Source of the DNA: Oribacterium sp. NK2B42
Lineage (GTDB): Bacteria; Bacillota; Clostridia; Lachnospirales; Lachnospiraceae
Assembly: GCF_000424445.1 (NCBI RefSeq)
Contig: NZ_AUJX01000032.1
Location: 1-50,425, forward strand
Length of the DNA stretch: 50,425 nt
Direction: 5' to 3'
This document shows positions 25,790 through 36,542 of this stretch, piece after piece. A program made the position numbers and the translations under genes. The notes under the pieces were generated by a model that saw only the letters and a list, made by a program, of their open reading frames with translations, did not search any database and was not told the origin of the DNA. Within the stretch, counting starts at the first letter, position 1; every line of letters begins with the position of its first letter.

Positions 25790-27271
25790 ATGCTGCGTAA
25801 ATTTATAAATAGGATAGTGGCTGTATTTTTTGCGATATCGCTTTCTGTTTTAATGCTTACAGGCTGCGAAGCCGCAAGAAAAGACGATGACAGCATCGTC
25901 CTTCGATGGGTTACCTACCAGGCCTCGGATGTGCCTCTTGATATAAAAGAAGTGGTGGAGGCTGCCAATGCCGTGTCGAAGGAGAAGATAGGAGTTACCG
26001 TAAAGCTTGAATTTCAGCCCTCGGATAAACTTAATCTGATGATGGCCTCCGGGGAATATTATGACATGGTCTTTACCTCTTCATGGGTAAATCCGTTTGA
26101 TAAGGGAGCTTCAGCCGGGCTTTATCGTGACGTAACGGATTTAGTGAAGACAGAGACACCTGCACTATATGATTACATAGATCCCTTCTGGGATGCCGGA
26201 ACGGTTAATGGGAGAATATATGGGATTCCGCTTCTTAAGGATATGGGTGCCGAAGAAATGTTCCGCATAAATTCGGATTATTTTGAAGGAAAGAAGGGGA
26301 TGGTCATCCCGGAAAGAATGAATTTTGAGGATATAGAACCCTTCCTTAAGGCTTACAAGGAGGACTTTCCGGGCAGGTATCCCCTGGATATGACCAGGGG
26401 CGGGATACCGGGATATATGAATTCTGTGGAGAGGGTAGTCCAGACTCTGGTGGTGCTGCCTTTTGGTGAAGGTCATGAAGCCTCAAATGTGATACCGTTT
26501 TACGAGTGTGATCAGCTGATGGACAGGTTCAGGCTCTTACACAAGTGGTATAAGGCGGGGTACATTCATCCCGATGCCGCAACCATAGAATCAACGACCT
26601 CGGATAAATCCATTCCGGTTCGTTTCGGAGTTGCCTGGAAAGGATATCAGGGATACTCAAATCCCGAGAACTGGGGATTTAATGTCAAAACCTCAATCTA
26701 TGAAGGTCCGTTTTTATCCCGCTCCAGCGAGCAGGGAGCCATGATCGGTATATGTGCAGCCTGTGATGATGAGCACACAAAAGCATGCCTTAAGTATCTC
26801 GAACTGCTCAGCACAGATAAAAAGTTCAGGGATATCCTGGCTTACGGGATAGAAGGCAAGCATTTTGAATATCTGGAAAACGGTACCGTCCTTCGAACTG
26901 ATACGGGACTCAGCAGATACAATACTTCTCTCTATCAAACGGGAGCTGCAGCCGCTGCTTCCGTGGAATCTGTCAGCAGGACTTTTCTGGCGGACCCCGA
27001 TCAGTGGAAGGGCGTATTTGAGGAATACGAAACAGATGGTATATACAGTGCCATCAATGGGTTTGCCTATGATCAGGCCAGAAAAGAAGATATCATTGCC
27101 GCTTTGAATGCAATCTACAGTGACTATAAGACAGAGCTCATCACCGGTACAAGCGATCCTGATAAGGTACTTCCGGTGATAAAAAAGCGAATGGAAGAGG
27201 CAGGCATGAAGGAACTGGTGGAGGATGTAAGGCAGCAGCTGGAGGAGTGGAAAAAACTTAATCATGAATAA
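25790..27271 (+). CDS. Extracellular solute-binding lipoprotein of sugar ABC transporter
   Basis: 493 aa. The lipoprotein signal has lipobox LTGC, lipidated Cys26, so it is anchored outside the membrane. Family 1 solute-binding fold: ITVKLEFQPSDKLNLMMASGEYYDMV and similar. It resembles the large LipO/YtcQ binding proteins that pair with LplB/YtcP permeases. AGGAG, contributed by the repeat just upstream, precedes ATG 25790. Its 3' end overlaps the next gene by 8 bp, indicating translational coupling. Confidence 0.88.
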   Translation: MLRKFINRIVAVFFAISLSVLMLTGCEAARKDDDSIVLRWVTYQASDVPLDIKEVVEAANAVSKEKIGVTVKLEFQPSDKLNLMMASGEYYDMVFTSSWVNPFDKGASAGLYRDVTDLVKTETPALYDYIDPFWDAGTVNGRIYGIPLLKDMGAEEMFRINSDYFEGKKGMVIPERMNFEDIEPFLKAYKEDFPGRYPLDMTRGGIPGYMNSVERVVQTLVVLPFGEGHEASNVIPFYECDQLMDRFRLLHKWYKAGYIHPDAATIESTTSDKSIPVRFGVAWKGYQGYSNPENWGFNVKTSIYEGPFLSRSSEQGAMIGICAACDDEHTKACLKYLELLSTDKKFRDILAYGIEGKHFEYLENGTVLRTDTGLSRYNTSLYQTGAAAAASVESVSRTFLADPDQWKGVFEEYETDGIYSAINGFAYDQARKEDIIAALNAIYSDYKTELITGTSDPDKVLPVIKKRMEEAGMKELVEDVRQQLEEWKKLNHE

Positions 27272-28217
27272 AGCTTCTGTAAAGAAAGAAATAGGCTACT
27301 CAAAAAAGAAGAATCGTGACCTGACGCTTATGGCGCTTCCGGCCATAATATGGTTCATCTGCTTTTGCTATATTCCCCTGTTCGGAATATGCTTTGCGTT
27401 TAAAAGGTTCACACCGGTACCCGGAGAATCTCTTTTTAAAAATCTGTTTGTGAACAGCAAGTGGGTGGGACTTGAAAATTTTTCATTTCTGCTCCGGTCT
27501 TCGGACATGCCCGGGATAATGTTTAACACGCTTTTTTACAACATTATCTTTATAATACTCAACATAGTCATACCTGTTTTTCTGGCGATTTTTCTTACGG
27601 AGTTACACAGCGAAAAACTAAAGGGCAGCATTCAGATGGTTATGGTTCTTCCGTACTTTCTGTCCTGGGTCATAGTCGGATATCTGGTATATGCTTTTCT
27701 TGCCACGGATGAAGGAACTGTCAATCATATCCTCGGCTTTTTTGGAAAAACAGCCGTTCAGTGGTATCAGAGTCCAAAATGCTGGAGATTGTTTCTGATA
27801 ATTCTCGGAGTATGGAAGTCCGCAGGCTACAGCATGATTATTTATCTCTGTGCCATTACTTCCATCGACAGAACCCTGTATGAGAGTGCGGATCTTGACG
27901 GAGCCACCTTTATGGAAAAGGTGCACTATATCACCTTGCCGCATCTCACTCCGACCATATGTACCATCTTTATATTGAGCGTCGGGAATATACTTAATTC
28001 GGATTTTGGACTTTTCTATCAGGTGCCCATGGACTCCGGCTCCCTGCAGGGAGTCACACAGACCCTGGACGTATATGTCTATAAGGCTCTCATGCAGCAG
28101 GCAAACTTCAGTTTTTCGGCAGCGGCATCGTTTTTACAGAGCCTGGTAGGTTTTGTACTCCTGATGGTGACCAATAACATCATCGCTGCCATCGACAGGG
28201 ACAGCAGTCTGATGTGA
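27264..28217 (+). CDS. Carbohydrate ABC transporter permease, LplB/YteP type
   Basis: 317 aa, six membrane helices. EAA loop: ESADLDGATFMEKVHYITLPHL. The N-terminus PAIIWFICFCYIPLFGICFAFKRF is typical of LplB-like permeases. It begins inside the end of the binding-protein gene. No ATPase gene is in this operon; such systems commonly use a shared MsmX-like ATPase encoded elsewhere. Confidence 0.9.
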   Translation: MNKASVKKEIGYSKKKNRDLTLMALPAIIWFICFCYIPLFGICFAFKRFTPVPGESLFKNLFVNSKWVGLENFSFLLRSSDMPGIMFNTLFYNIIFIILNIVIPVFLAIFLTELHSEKLKGSIQMVMVLPYFLSWVIVGYLVYAFLATDEGTVNHILGFFGKTAVQWYQSPKCWRLFLIILGVWKSAGYSMIIYLCAITSIDRTLYESADLDGATFMEKVHYITLPHLTPTICTIFILSVGNILNSDFGLFYQVPMDSGSLQGVTQTLDVYVYKALMQQANFSFSAAASFLQSLVGFVLLMVTNNIIAAIDRDSSLM

Positions 28218-28320
28218 GAAGGCAGTGTGACCAAACTCGATTTAAAGTTTATGAATGCCATTCTGAGTGCTATACGCACTATCTTCGTGAGAAGAAAGTG
28301 TGACCCAACTTGATTAAAGG
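28214..28320. repeat. Direct repeat pair of about 34 bp
   Basis: GTGAGAAnnnAGTGTGACC..ACT.GATT.AAAG occurs at 28214-28247 and again at 28287-28320. The first copy overlaps the 3' end of the permease gene and the second runs into the terminator stem. Confidence 0.6.
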
Positions 28321-28363
28321 TCAGCGAAATGCTTTATCCGGGAGCGTTTCGCTGGCTTTTTTT
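28319..28363 (+). terminator. Intrinsic terminator of the sugar transporter operon
   Basis: GTCAGCGAAATGC pairs with GCGTTTCGCTGGC over 13 bp, allowing G-U, followed by T7. Confidence 0.9.
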
Positions 28364-28402
28364 ATGGTTGGAATGTGAATAAAATGTGAAATCTTAAAAT
28401 TG

Positions 28403-28445
28403 TTAGCACTCGACCCTTGACGTTGCTAATAATGCGTTTTATAAT
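28403..28445 (+). promoter_or_regulatory. CIRCE operator overlapping the groESL promoter
   Basis: TTAGCACTC-N9-CGTTGCTAA (28403-28429) matches the HrcA operator TTAGCACTC-N9-GAGTGCTAA fully in the left arm and 6/9 in the right. The -35 TTGACG (28417-28422) lies inside it, with -10 TATAAT (28440-28445) after 17 bases. HrcA repression of groESL by this means is established in Firmicutes. The rest of the intergenic region to 28575 is an AT-rich untranslated leader with no clear structure. Confidence 0.88.
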
Positions 28446-28575
28446 ACGTTTTGTTGCTAGAGAAAAAGTCTTTCAGACATAAAAACAGAAATCCGGTTAG
28501 CTTAGATGTGGATTTTTGTAAAAATTCTATATCCCGTTCTAGCCGGACAAGTTAATAAATTAGGAGGTCAATCAA

Positions 28576-28866
28576 ATGAAGTTAGTTCCATTATTTGACA
28601 GAGTAGTTCTTGAGAAAGAAAAGATGGAAGAGACCACAGCAAGCGGTATCGTTCTTCCCGGACAGAATGACAAGGAGAAGCCAGGTCAGGCAGTTGTTGT
28701 TGCAGTAGGTCCCGGCGGAGTTGTTGACGGAAAAGAGATCACAATGCAGGTTAAGGTTGGCGATCACGTTCTTTTCTCAAAGTATGCAGGTTCAGAGGTT
28801 GAGATCGACGGAACCAAGTATACAGTTGTTAAGCAGAACGACATTCTTGCAGTTGTAGAGAAGTAA
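28576..28866 (+). CDS. groES: Co-chaperonin GroES
   Basis: 96 aa, complete. Seven-fold lid of the GroEL folding chamber. Signatures: LVPLFDRVVLEKEK, the mobile loop TTASGIVLPGQNDKEKP, VAVGPGG, GDHVLFSKYAGSEVEIDGTKY. AGGAGGT upstream. First gene of the heat-shock operon. Confidence 0.98.
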   Translation: MKLVPLFDRVVLEKEKMEETTASGIVLPGQNDKEKPGQAVVVAVGPGGVVDGKEITMQVKVGDHVLFSKYAGSEVEIDGTKYTVVKQNDILAVVEK

Positions 28867-28931
28867 GATTACTGTGAGGCAAAAACATTTGCCTGAGTTA
28901 TCGAAAGATTAATACAGATTTCCCGTCGTGA

Positions 28932-30596
<1,665 letters not shown>

Positions 30597-30699
30597 TAAA
30601 AGTAAAAGTTTGAACTTTTAAACTTATTTGGTGTGTCTGGTATGTGTCCGTATAAATCCGGCATATGACAGGCTCATGGATTACAAATGTAGATCAGGT

Positions 30700-30737
30700 A
30701 AGACCCCGCAGAAAATCACTGCGGGGTCTTATTTTTT
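30700..30737 (+). terminator. Intrinsic terminator of groESL
   Basis: AAGACCCCGCAG pairs perfectly with CTGCGGGGTCTT, followed by a T-rich run. The following space to 30896 holds a TATAAT at 30809-30814, a possible -10 of the kinase gene. Confidence 0.92.
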
Positions 30738-30896
30738 ACGATAAAAACAGTCTGTGTCATAAGAAATACGTTCTGTTAACAGAGGATGTATTTTGGGGGA
30801 ATTATAAGTATAATGAGAGTGTAGATGTTGTCCTTTAGTAGGTTATGAGGACAGAAGCTTTTGTCCGAATGGCCGCATAATATGGAGGCTTGAATC

Positions 30897-33344
30897 ATGG
30901 TAAATAAAAAACCGGGGTTTACGGCGACGTTCGCCATCATTATTTCGGTTATGCTCCTTGCGGTGAACTTTCTGCTGGGTGGCATACTTGTGAACAACTC
31001 CAAAAAGTCTATGATCACACTCATTCAAAACCGTATGCTTGATATCTCAAATACCGCTGCGGATATGCTTGACGGAGATGCCCTCAGAAGCCTGAAAAAA
31101 GAAGACAAGGACACGCCCGCCTACAGGCAGGTCAACGATACTCTCGCATATTTTCAGAACAATATCGATCTCAAATATATTTACTGCGTTACGGCAAAAA
31201 GCGAAAAAGAATTTGTATTTTCCGTTGATCCCACCATAGAGGATCCGGGTATTTTCGGGGAACCTGTAGTGTATACCGATGCGCTCTACCGTGCAAGCAA
31301 AGGTGTTCCGTCAGTGGATGAGGAACCTTACTCCGATGACTGGGGACGATTTTACAGTTCATACAGTCCGGTTTTTGATTCAGCGGGAAATGTTGCCGGT
31401 ATAGTGGCTGTGGATTTCGATGCCGAGTGGTATGACTGGCAGTTTAAAAAACAGGACATTTCCATACTTATCAACAGTATTGCCTCCGTTATCATCGGTA
31501 TCCTTCTTGTTTTCATCGCTACAGGAGGGCTCAGGCGCAGGATGAAAACCATTTCGGAGGATATTGCAGATGCCACAAGAGATGTGGAGGAACTCAGTCT
31601 GAAGGTTGATCTCGAAACCACCATGGCAGACAGCGGAAATTATGAACCTACCGATGTACAGGAGCTGGCAGTGCGTATCCGTAAAGTCAGGGATGGACTG
31701 GCCAAATATACCGGCAATATCAATACCCAGGCCAATAACATGATCAATGCACTTTCTGCGGAATACAGAGGAGTATATTATATAGATCTGGATAATGATG
31801 ATGGAATCTGTTACCGGACACATAGTAAGATAGATAACGGTATAGGGAGAGGAGAGCATTTTCCCTATATAAAAACACTCACCAAATATGCCGAGGATTA
31901 TGTAAGTGAAGATTACCGTGAGGATTTTCTGAAGTTTATAGCTCCTGAGACTATCCGGGAAAATCTGAAGGATGAGCCTGTATGTACCTTCCGCTATATG
32001 ATAGATCAGGAAGGACACCAGTCCTATGAGATGATCCGTATGGCGGGGATACGTCATCATGATTCCGAACCAAATCATGAAATCCGGGATATCAGCATGG
32101 GTTTTGCGGATGTGGATGCCGAGACCAGACATACCCTGACACAAAGCCAGGTGCTTTCCGATGCACTTTTATCCGCGGAATCAGCCAGCAAGGCAAAAAC
32201 AGCATTCTTATCAAATATGAGTCATGAGATCCGCACACCTATGAATGCCATCATTGGCCTAAACCGTATCGCACTGGATGATCCCAACACTCCGGAAGTC
32301 ACAAAGGAATACCTGAAAAAGATAGGTACGTCTGCGGATCATCTGCTGATGCTTATTAATGATATTCTCGATATGTCACGCATAGAAGCAGGTCGTATGG
32401 TGCTGAAAAAGGAAGTATTTTCACTTCCTGCTTTACTCGGGGAAATCGATGTGATCATAGGAGGCCAGTGCAAAGAGAAAGGATTAAACTGGAAATATGA
32501 CCTGAGAAACACCGCCGGTGAATGTTTCATCGGGGATAATATGAAGCTCAAGCAGGTACTCATCAATATCCTGGGGAACTCCGTAAAATTCACTCATACA
32601 GGAGGCAATGTAGATCTGGATGTGGAATGTATTTCCCATTTTAAAAATTCTTCCGTTTTCAGGTTTGTCATAAAGGATACCGGAGTAGGAATGGACAGCG
32701 AATTTCTGCCTAAGCTGTTTGATGCTTTCAGCCAGGAGTCTTCTTCAGTGACCACAAAATATGGCAGTACGGGTCTCGGAATGTCTATCACGAAGAGCAT
32801 AGTGGAAATGATGAATGGTGACATAAAGGTTGAAAGTCAAAAGAACGTCGGCAGCACATTTACCGTAACTGTTACACTTGAAGATTCGGATACGGTTCCT
32901 GCCGATACAGTGCCTGATGTACCGGAGGAGTCCGATTATGAGATCTTAAAGGGAAAGCGTATCCTGTTGGCGGAGGATATGGAAATAAATGCAGAGATAA
33001 TAAAAATGCTGCTTGATGAAAAAGAGATTACGGTTGAACATGCAGGAAACGGACAGATTGTTGTTGATATGTTCTGCAGTAGTACTGAGAACTACTATGA
33101 TGCCATCCTTATGGACATGAGGATGCCTGAGATGGATGGACTCGAAGCAACCAGGATGATTCGGAAGCAGGACAGAAAGGACGCGCATACCATACCGATA
33201 ATAGCTCTTACCGCCAATGCTTTTGAGGAGGACGTTCAGCGTTCGCTTCAATCCGGTCTGAACTCACACCTTTCAAAACCGGTTGAGCCGGATGTCCTGT
33301 ATTCTACTCTGGTAAAGGAATTGAAAAAGAAGAACGTTCTTTGA
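30897..33344 (+). CDS. Hybrid sensor histidine kinase with C-terminal receiver
   Basis: 815 aa. Membrane helices at about 8-30 and 190-213 flank an extracytoplasmic sensor of about 160 residues (Cache-like, with DLKYIYCVTAKSEKEFVFSVD and YSPVFDSAGNVAGIVAVDFD). A linker and PAS-like region (about 285-420) follows. HisKA has phospho-acceptor His443 in NMSHEIRTPMN. The ATPase domain has N-box NILGNSVKFTH, DTGVGM and GSTGLGMSI. The receiver has phospho-acceptor Asp740 in ILMDMRMPEMDG. No separate response regulator or HPt is adjacent, so the output is unknown. TGGAGG precedes the ATG. Confidence 0.93.
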   Translation: MVNKKPGFTATFAIIISVMLLAVNFLLGGILVNNSKKSMITLIQNRMLDISNTAADMLDGDALRSLKKEDKDTPAYRQVNDTLAYFQNNIDLKYIYCVTAKSEKEFVFSVDPTIEDPGIFGEPVVYTDALYRASKGVPSVDEEPYSDDWGRFYSSYSPVFDSAGNVAGIVAVDFDAEWYDWQFKKQDISILINSIASVIIGILLVFIATGGLRRRMKTISEDIADATRDVEELSLKVDLETTMADSGNYEPTDVQELAVRIRKVRDGLAKYTGNINTQANNMINALSAEYRGVYYIDLDNDDGICYRTHSKIDNGIGRGEHFPYIKTLTKYAEDYVSEDYREDFLKFIAPETIRENLKDEPVCTFRYMIDQEGHQSYEMIRMAGIRHHDSEPNHEIRDISMGFADVDAETRHTLTQSQVLSDALLSAESASKAKTAFLSNMSHEIRTPMNAIIGLNRIALDDPNTPEVTKEYLKKIGTSADHLLMLINDILDMSRIEAGRMVLKKEVFSLPALLGEIDVIIGGQCKEKGLNWKYDLRNTAGECFIGDNMKLKQVLINILGNSVKFTHTGGNVDLDVECISHFKNSSVFRFVIKDTGVGMDSEFLPKLFDAFSQESSSVTTKYGSTGLGMSITKSIVEMMNGDIKVESQKNVGSTFTVTVTLEDSDTVPADTVPDVPEESDYEILKGKRILLAEDMEINAEIIKMLLDEKEITVEHAGNGQIVVDMFCSSTENYYDAILMDMRMPEMDGLEATRMIRKQDRKDAHTIPIIALTANAFEEDVQRSLQSGLNSHLSKPVEPDVLYSTLVKELKKKNVL

Positions 33345-33378
33345 ATTGCACCCTTAATGTAAATTTCGTATAATTAAG

Positions 33379-33410
33379 CTCGGATTGCACAGTTGTAATC
33401 CGGACTTTTT
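33379..33410 (+). terminator. Intrinsic terminator after the kinase gene
   Basis: CGGATT pairs with AATCCG across a 10-nt loop, with T5 shortly after. Confidence 0.7.
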
Positions 33411-33448
33411 CGAAAAAATGCCGGTTTTACATATAGTACGGTTGAATG

Positions 33449-33575
33449 GAGTCAATTAGATCAGCATTTGTATGGCAGAAATAAACGGCGAAAATGTTAG
33501 TTTATAGAGCTGATTAGATCTGCATCCAAGTGTCAGATATTAAGGTTTATAGTCAGTGTTAATAGATTAGGAGAA
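33449..33575 (+). repeat. Leader-located dispersed repeat (tandem)
   Basis: GTCAATTAGATCAGCATTTG-TATG then GCAGAAATAAACGGCGAAAA (33475-33494) and a second, diverged unit GATTAGATCTGCATCC-AAGTGTCAGATATTAAGG up to GATTAGGAG. The same order as at 25691-25785 and 45496-45566; the last unit matches 5742-5780. It ends at the RBS of the next gene. Confidence 0.75.
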
Positions 33576-33579
33576 ATAT

Positions 33580-33855
33580 ATGGATGATTATGTAGAGCAC
33601 ATGGTGAAAAGAAACGACCCTGTATACTGGAAAGCAGCATTGGGCATTGCAGCAGTTCTTACGGTTATCTCACTGTTTTTGGCCCTTCAGTATGCATTTG
33701 CACTGCTTTTGCTCCTTGCGATGATGGCAGCCGACTATGCAATCTGGCTGTTTTCAAGTGTTGAATATGGAGAAACCCACACTGCTTTTTTGCAACAGTC
33801 CAGTCGGCTCTTATCCGCTCATGCCCCGGCTGAACTATTATATTTTGCAGTTTAA
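33580..33855 (+). pseudogene. Small membrane protein, apparently C-terminally altered
   Basis: 91 aa. The N-terminal 65 residues (DDYVEHMVKRNDPVYWKA, then two membrane helices about 20-60, ending SSVEYGE) resemble small two-helix Clostridia membrane proteins of the DUF6106 type. In those, a charged tail with an EYEYxYVxGEL-like region normally follows the helices. Here the frame continues as an unrelated tail, THTAFLQQSSRLL...FAV, so the gene looks broken by a recombination or frameshift after about residue 65. AGGAG precedes the ATG. The family assignment is from memory of motifs and is tentative. Confidence 0.5.
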
Positions 33856-33860
33856 GATAC

Positions 33861-33909
33861 ATATCTGCTTATGGTTATTCTCGACTTAAAATTGACGTAA
33901 AGCAGATAT
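33861..33909. other. Inverted repeat downstream of the small membrane gene
   Basis: ATATCTGCTT pairs with AAGCAGATAT around a 29-nt loop, no T-tract. It could be the end scar of a small insertion, or a stabilising 3' stem. Confidence 0.45.
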
Positions 33910-33947
33910 TTGATTCAGGTGACATTTACGAAAACCTTACAAAAATG

Positions 33948-33985
33948 AAGGAACAGACTTTTTTATTAAAGTCTGTTCCTTTTTT
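33948..33985 (+). terminator. Intrinsic terminator
   Basis: AAGGAACAGACTT pairs with AAGTCTGTTCCTT, followed by T5. Confidence 0.9.
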
Positions 33986-34108
33986 GTATGGATAACTTCA
34001 ACCAAATTAAGGCGGATTTTTGTTAACATGTAAGAACAGAGACAGTAGCGGTTCCGGTAATGTCAGATGAAGAACCGTTTCTTCTCAAAGGGAAGGGTTT
34101 ATGATATT

Positions 34109-36259
34109 ATGAGAGAGTTTAAGAGCAGAAAAAAACAGGATGATAATAACGAGACCTGGGAGAATGAGGAGTTACAGGAATTTAGAAAGGACTCCGTGGA
34201 ATTCTTCAGGAAGCATAAGAAGGTTCTTGCTTTGGGTGCCGGCTTTACCATAGCCTTTATGCTTTTATTCGGAACCATAGCTTTTGGAATCGTTAATCGT
34301 GCCGCTACAGTTGAACAGGTACAGCAGCTTGCGGAGGTTGAGACAACCGGTGAGGTCATTAAGATCACAACCGATGAAGGTCTTACAGAGGCTGCACTTG
34401 ATCAGTCAGAGAAAATCAACACTACTATAGAGACCGGAATTCCGGAAACAGCGGAGACGGCAGCTGCGACAGGCGAAGATCGTGCTTCGAAAGCAGCTGC
34501 CGGATCCGGCGCGAAGGCTTCAAACGGTAATGTTTCCGGTGGTAAAGCTTCAAAAGTAAATGATTCCGGTGCAGCAGACAATAAAGCGGCGGGAGCGGAC
34601 CGCAGTGTGGATTCTGAAAAGAAAGAGGCTGATGTTTCGGCCGAAGCAGTTGCATCAGGTACTTCAGCCGGCAGCGTTTCGGGAAATACCGCACATGAAG
34701 ATCAGGAGGCTCTCAATCAGATTTTGGGTGTAGGTTCATCCGCGGCAAAGCTTGATAAGGCATCTTCTGATGGGACAAAAAAGACCACGGAGACCCATAT
34801 CATTCTCAGTAATGAGCCTTATATGGACGGTTCCTCTGATACAAATGCGGTTTCAGATACTGAGACAAAAGAAAATGCTCAGGAGACAAAAAATGCAGTC
34901 GAGGCTGAAACTCCTGCAGAGACCACAAAAGAGACTGCAGCTGAAACAACAAAAGAGACTATAGCTGAAACGGAAACCGCAGCGGAGACTGAAAAGGAGA
35001 CAGAGGCTGCATCAGAAACCGTAGCCAAGGAGAAAAAGAGTGCCACATCAACAAACAGCGGCACAGTAACACTTCCTTTGGATAAAAAGAAGCTTACGGT
35101 TCTTGTATATATGATCGGTTCTTCTCTCGAGACCAAATCTAACCTTGCAGCAAACAGTCTTGTGACCATGCTTTCTGCAAATCTCAACACAGATGATATG
35201 AATGTTATCATCGAAACAGGCGGGACCAAGGATTTCCATAACATTTCAACTGCGGACAAGGAATTTGACGAGTCTAAGATTGAAAGATGGATGGTTAAGG
35301 GCACGAAGCTCATTTATCTCGGTGATGGCGGAAACACTTCCGAAGTCAGCATGACAGACGGTGATTCATTTGAGGCTTTCCTTAAATATGTAAAGAAAAA
35401 CTTCCCGGCAAAGAGATATGAGGCGGTTCTCTGGGGACAGTCCGGCGGACCTGTAAGCGGTTTTGGATATGATGAGGTTAATGGTTCGGGCGAGCAGCTT
35501 ACACTGACAGAAATGTCTACGGCTCTCGGCAATGCAGACATGGATCTGGATCTTTTGCTTTTTGATGCGAGACTTATGGGAGCCATGGAAACCGGCTACG
35601 GGCTTTCATCTCATGTGGATTATATGATCGCGTCGGAAGATAATGAGTATTCCATCGGTCTTAACTATACAAACTGGTTGAAAAAGCTGAACAGCAATCC
35701 TGAGTTATCAGCTATAGAGCAGGGTAAGCAGGTTATAGATGATTTCATTGCCGTAAACAAGGGAAAAGGTGAAGGCAAGGATGAAATGGTAGGCGCTTAT
35801 TCACTGGTGGATCTTAAAGCCCTTAAGCGAAACACTTCCGACAGGCTGAAGGCATTGGCAGAGCTTCTGAAGAGCGCTGAGAAAACCGAAAACGGAAGAG
35901 ACCATCTGAGACAGGCAAGTAAGGAGGCTTACAGATTTGCACCTAATTACAGCTATGATCTTGTGGATTTCAGCAGTTTTCTCGGAGCAATAGAGAGCAA
36001 CTTCACAGGCAGCGGAAGTGATGGCATCAATTACAAAGATATAAGGGAAGCTGCGGCAGCTCTCAGGAGTTCTGTTGAAAATGCCGTTGAGATCAGCAGA
36101 TATGTGACTCCCAATGATGACGGCGGTGTATCCGGTCTCACCATTTATTTCCCGCAGCCCGGCACAGATGCAGAAAAGAAGGAGAAAATGCTCAAAAAGT
36201 ATGAGGGACTGAATTTCAGTACTTCCTATCAGCAGCTTATCAAGCAGTATACTGAATAA
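34109..36259 (+). CDS. Clostripain-family (C11) fold protein, predicted pseudo-protease, membrane-anchored
   Basis: About 716 aa. A charged cytosolic N-terminus, one membrane helix (about 45-65, VLALGAGFTIAFMLLFGTIAF), then a long Thr/Glu/Ala-rich stalk to about residue 315. The clostripain-like domain starts at LTVLVYMIGSSLETKSN. In active members His lies in LWxHGGG and Cys in DACLM. Here the sequence is VLWGQSGGP (Gln444) and FDARLMG (Arg488), so both catalytic residues are replaced while the surrounding fold is kept. It is probably a binding or scaffold protein on the cell surface. The start at 34109 is chosen for GGGAAGGG upstream; ATG 34067 lacks an RBS. Confidence 0.8.
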   Translation: MREFKSRKKQDDNNETWENEELQEFRKDSVEFFRKHKKVLALGAGFTIAFMLLFGTIAFGIVNRAATVEQVQQLAEVETTGEVIKITTDEGLTEAALDQSEKINTTIETGIPETAETAAATGEDRASKAAAGSGAKASNGNVSGGKASKVNDSGAADNKAAGADRSVDSEKKEADVSAEAVASGTSAGSVSGNTAHEDQEALNQILGVGSSAAKLDKASSDGTKKTTETHIILSNEPYMDGSSDTNAVSDTETKENAQETKNAVEAETPAETTKETAAETTKETIAETETAAETEKETEAASETVAKEKKSATSTNSGTVTLPLDKKKLTVLVYMIGSSLETKSNLAANSLVTMLSANLNTDDMNVIIETGGTKDFHNISTADKEFDESKIERWMVKGTKLIYLGDGGNTSEVSMTDGDSFEAFLKYVKKNFPAKRYEAVLWGQSGGPVSGFGYDEVNGSGEQLTLTEMSTALGNADMDLDLLLFDARLMGAMETGYGLSSHVDYMIASEDNEYSIGLNYTNWLKKLNSNPELSAIEQGKQVIDDFIAVNKGKGEGKDEMVGAYSLVDLKALKRNTSDRLKALAELLKSAEKTENGRDHLRQASKEAYRFAPNYSYDLVDFSSFLGAIESNFTGSGSDGINYKDIREAAAALRSSVENAVEISRYVTPNDDGGVSGLTIYFPQPGTDAEKKEKMLKKYEGLNFSTSYQQLIKQYTE

Positions 36260-36369
36260 GTTATATGTAAGGCGGCTATGCATAGGACATGTACCTTCGC
36301 CTGGCTGCATCAGACTTAAGAAGTTGATATTACTAAGATTTCTAAATAACATACATAGAATTGCTTATG

Positions 36370-36403
36370 AAAAGGAGGGTTGATTTTAAACCCTCCTTTT
36401 GTT
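36370..36403 (+). terminator. Intrinsic terminator
   Basis: AAAAGGAGGGTT pairs with AACCCTCCTTTT. TTATACT just after it may be a -10 for guaB. Confidence 0.88.
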
Positions 36404-36542
36404 ATACTCGTTAAAATTTTAAAACAAATACCCATTCATAACCTGGATCCAAGTCCTTCAAGGGGAAAAGGACCTTTTAAACAGACAGAGTGACATATTG
36501 AAAAGTGTCAACGATTGTTTTTATTTTGAAAGGAGATTTCCG

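Noticed and set aside
31380-32144. 254-aa minus-strand frame inside the histidine kinase gene
   Set aside because: Lies fully opposite conserved sensor and PAS regions, with no RBS or family resemblance.
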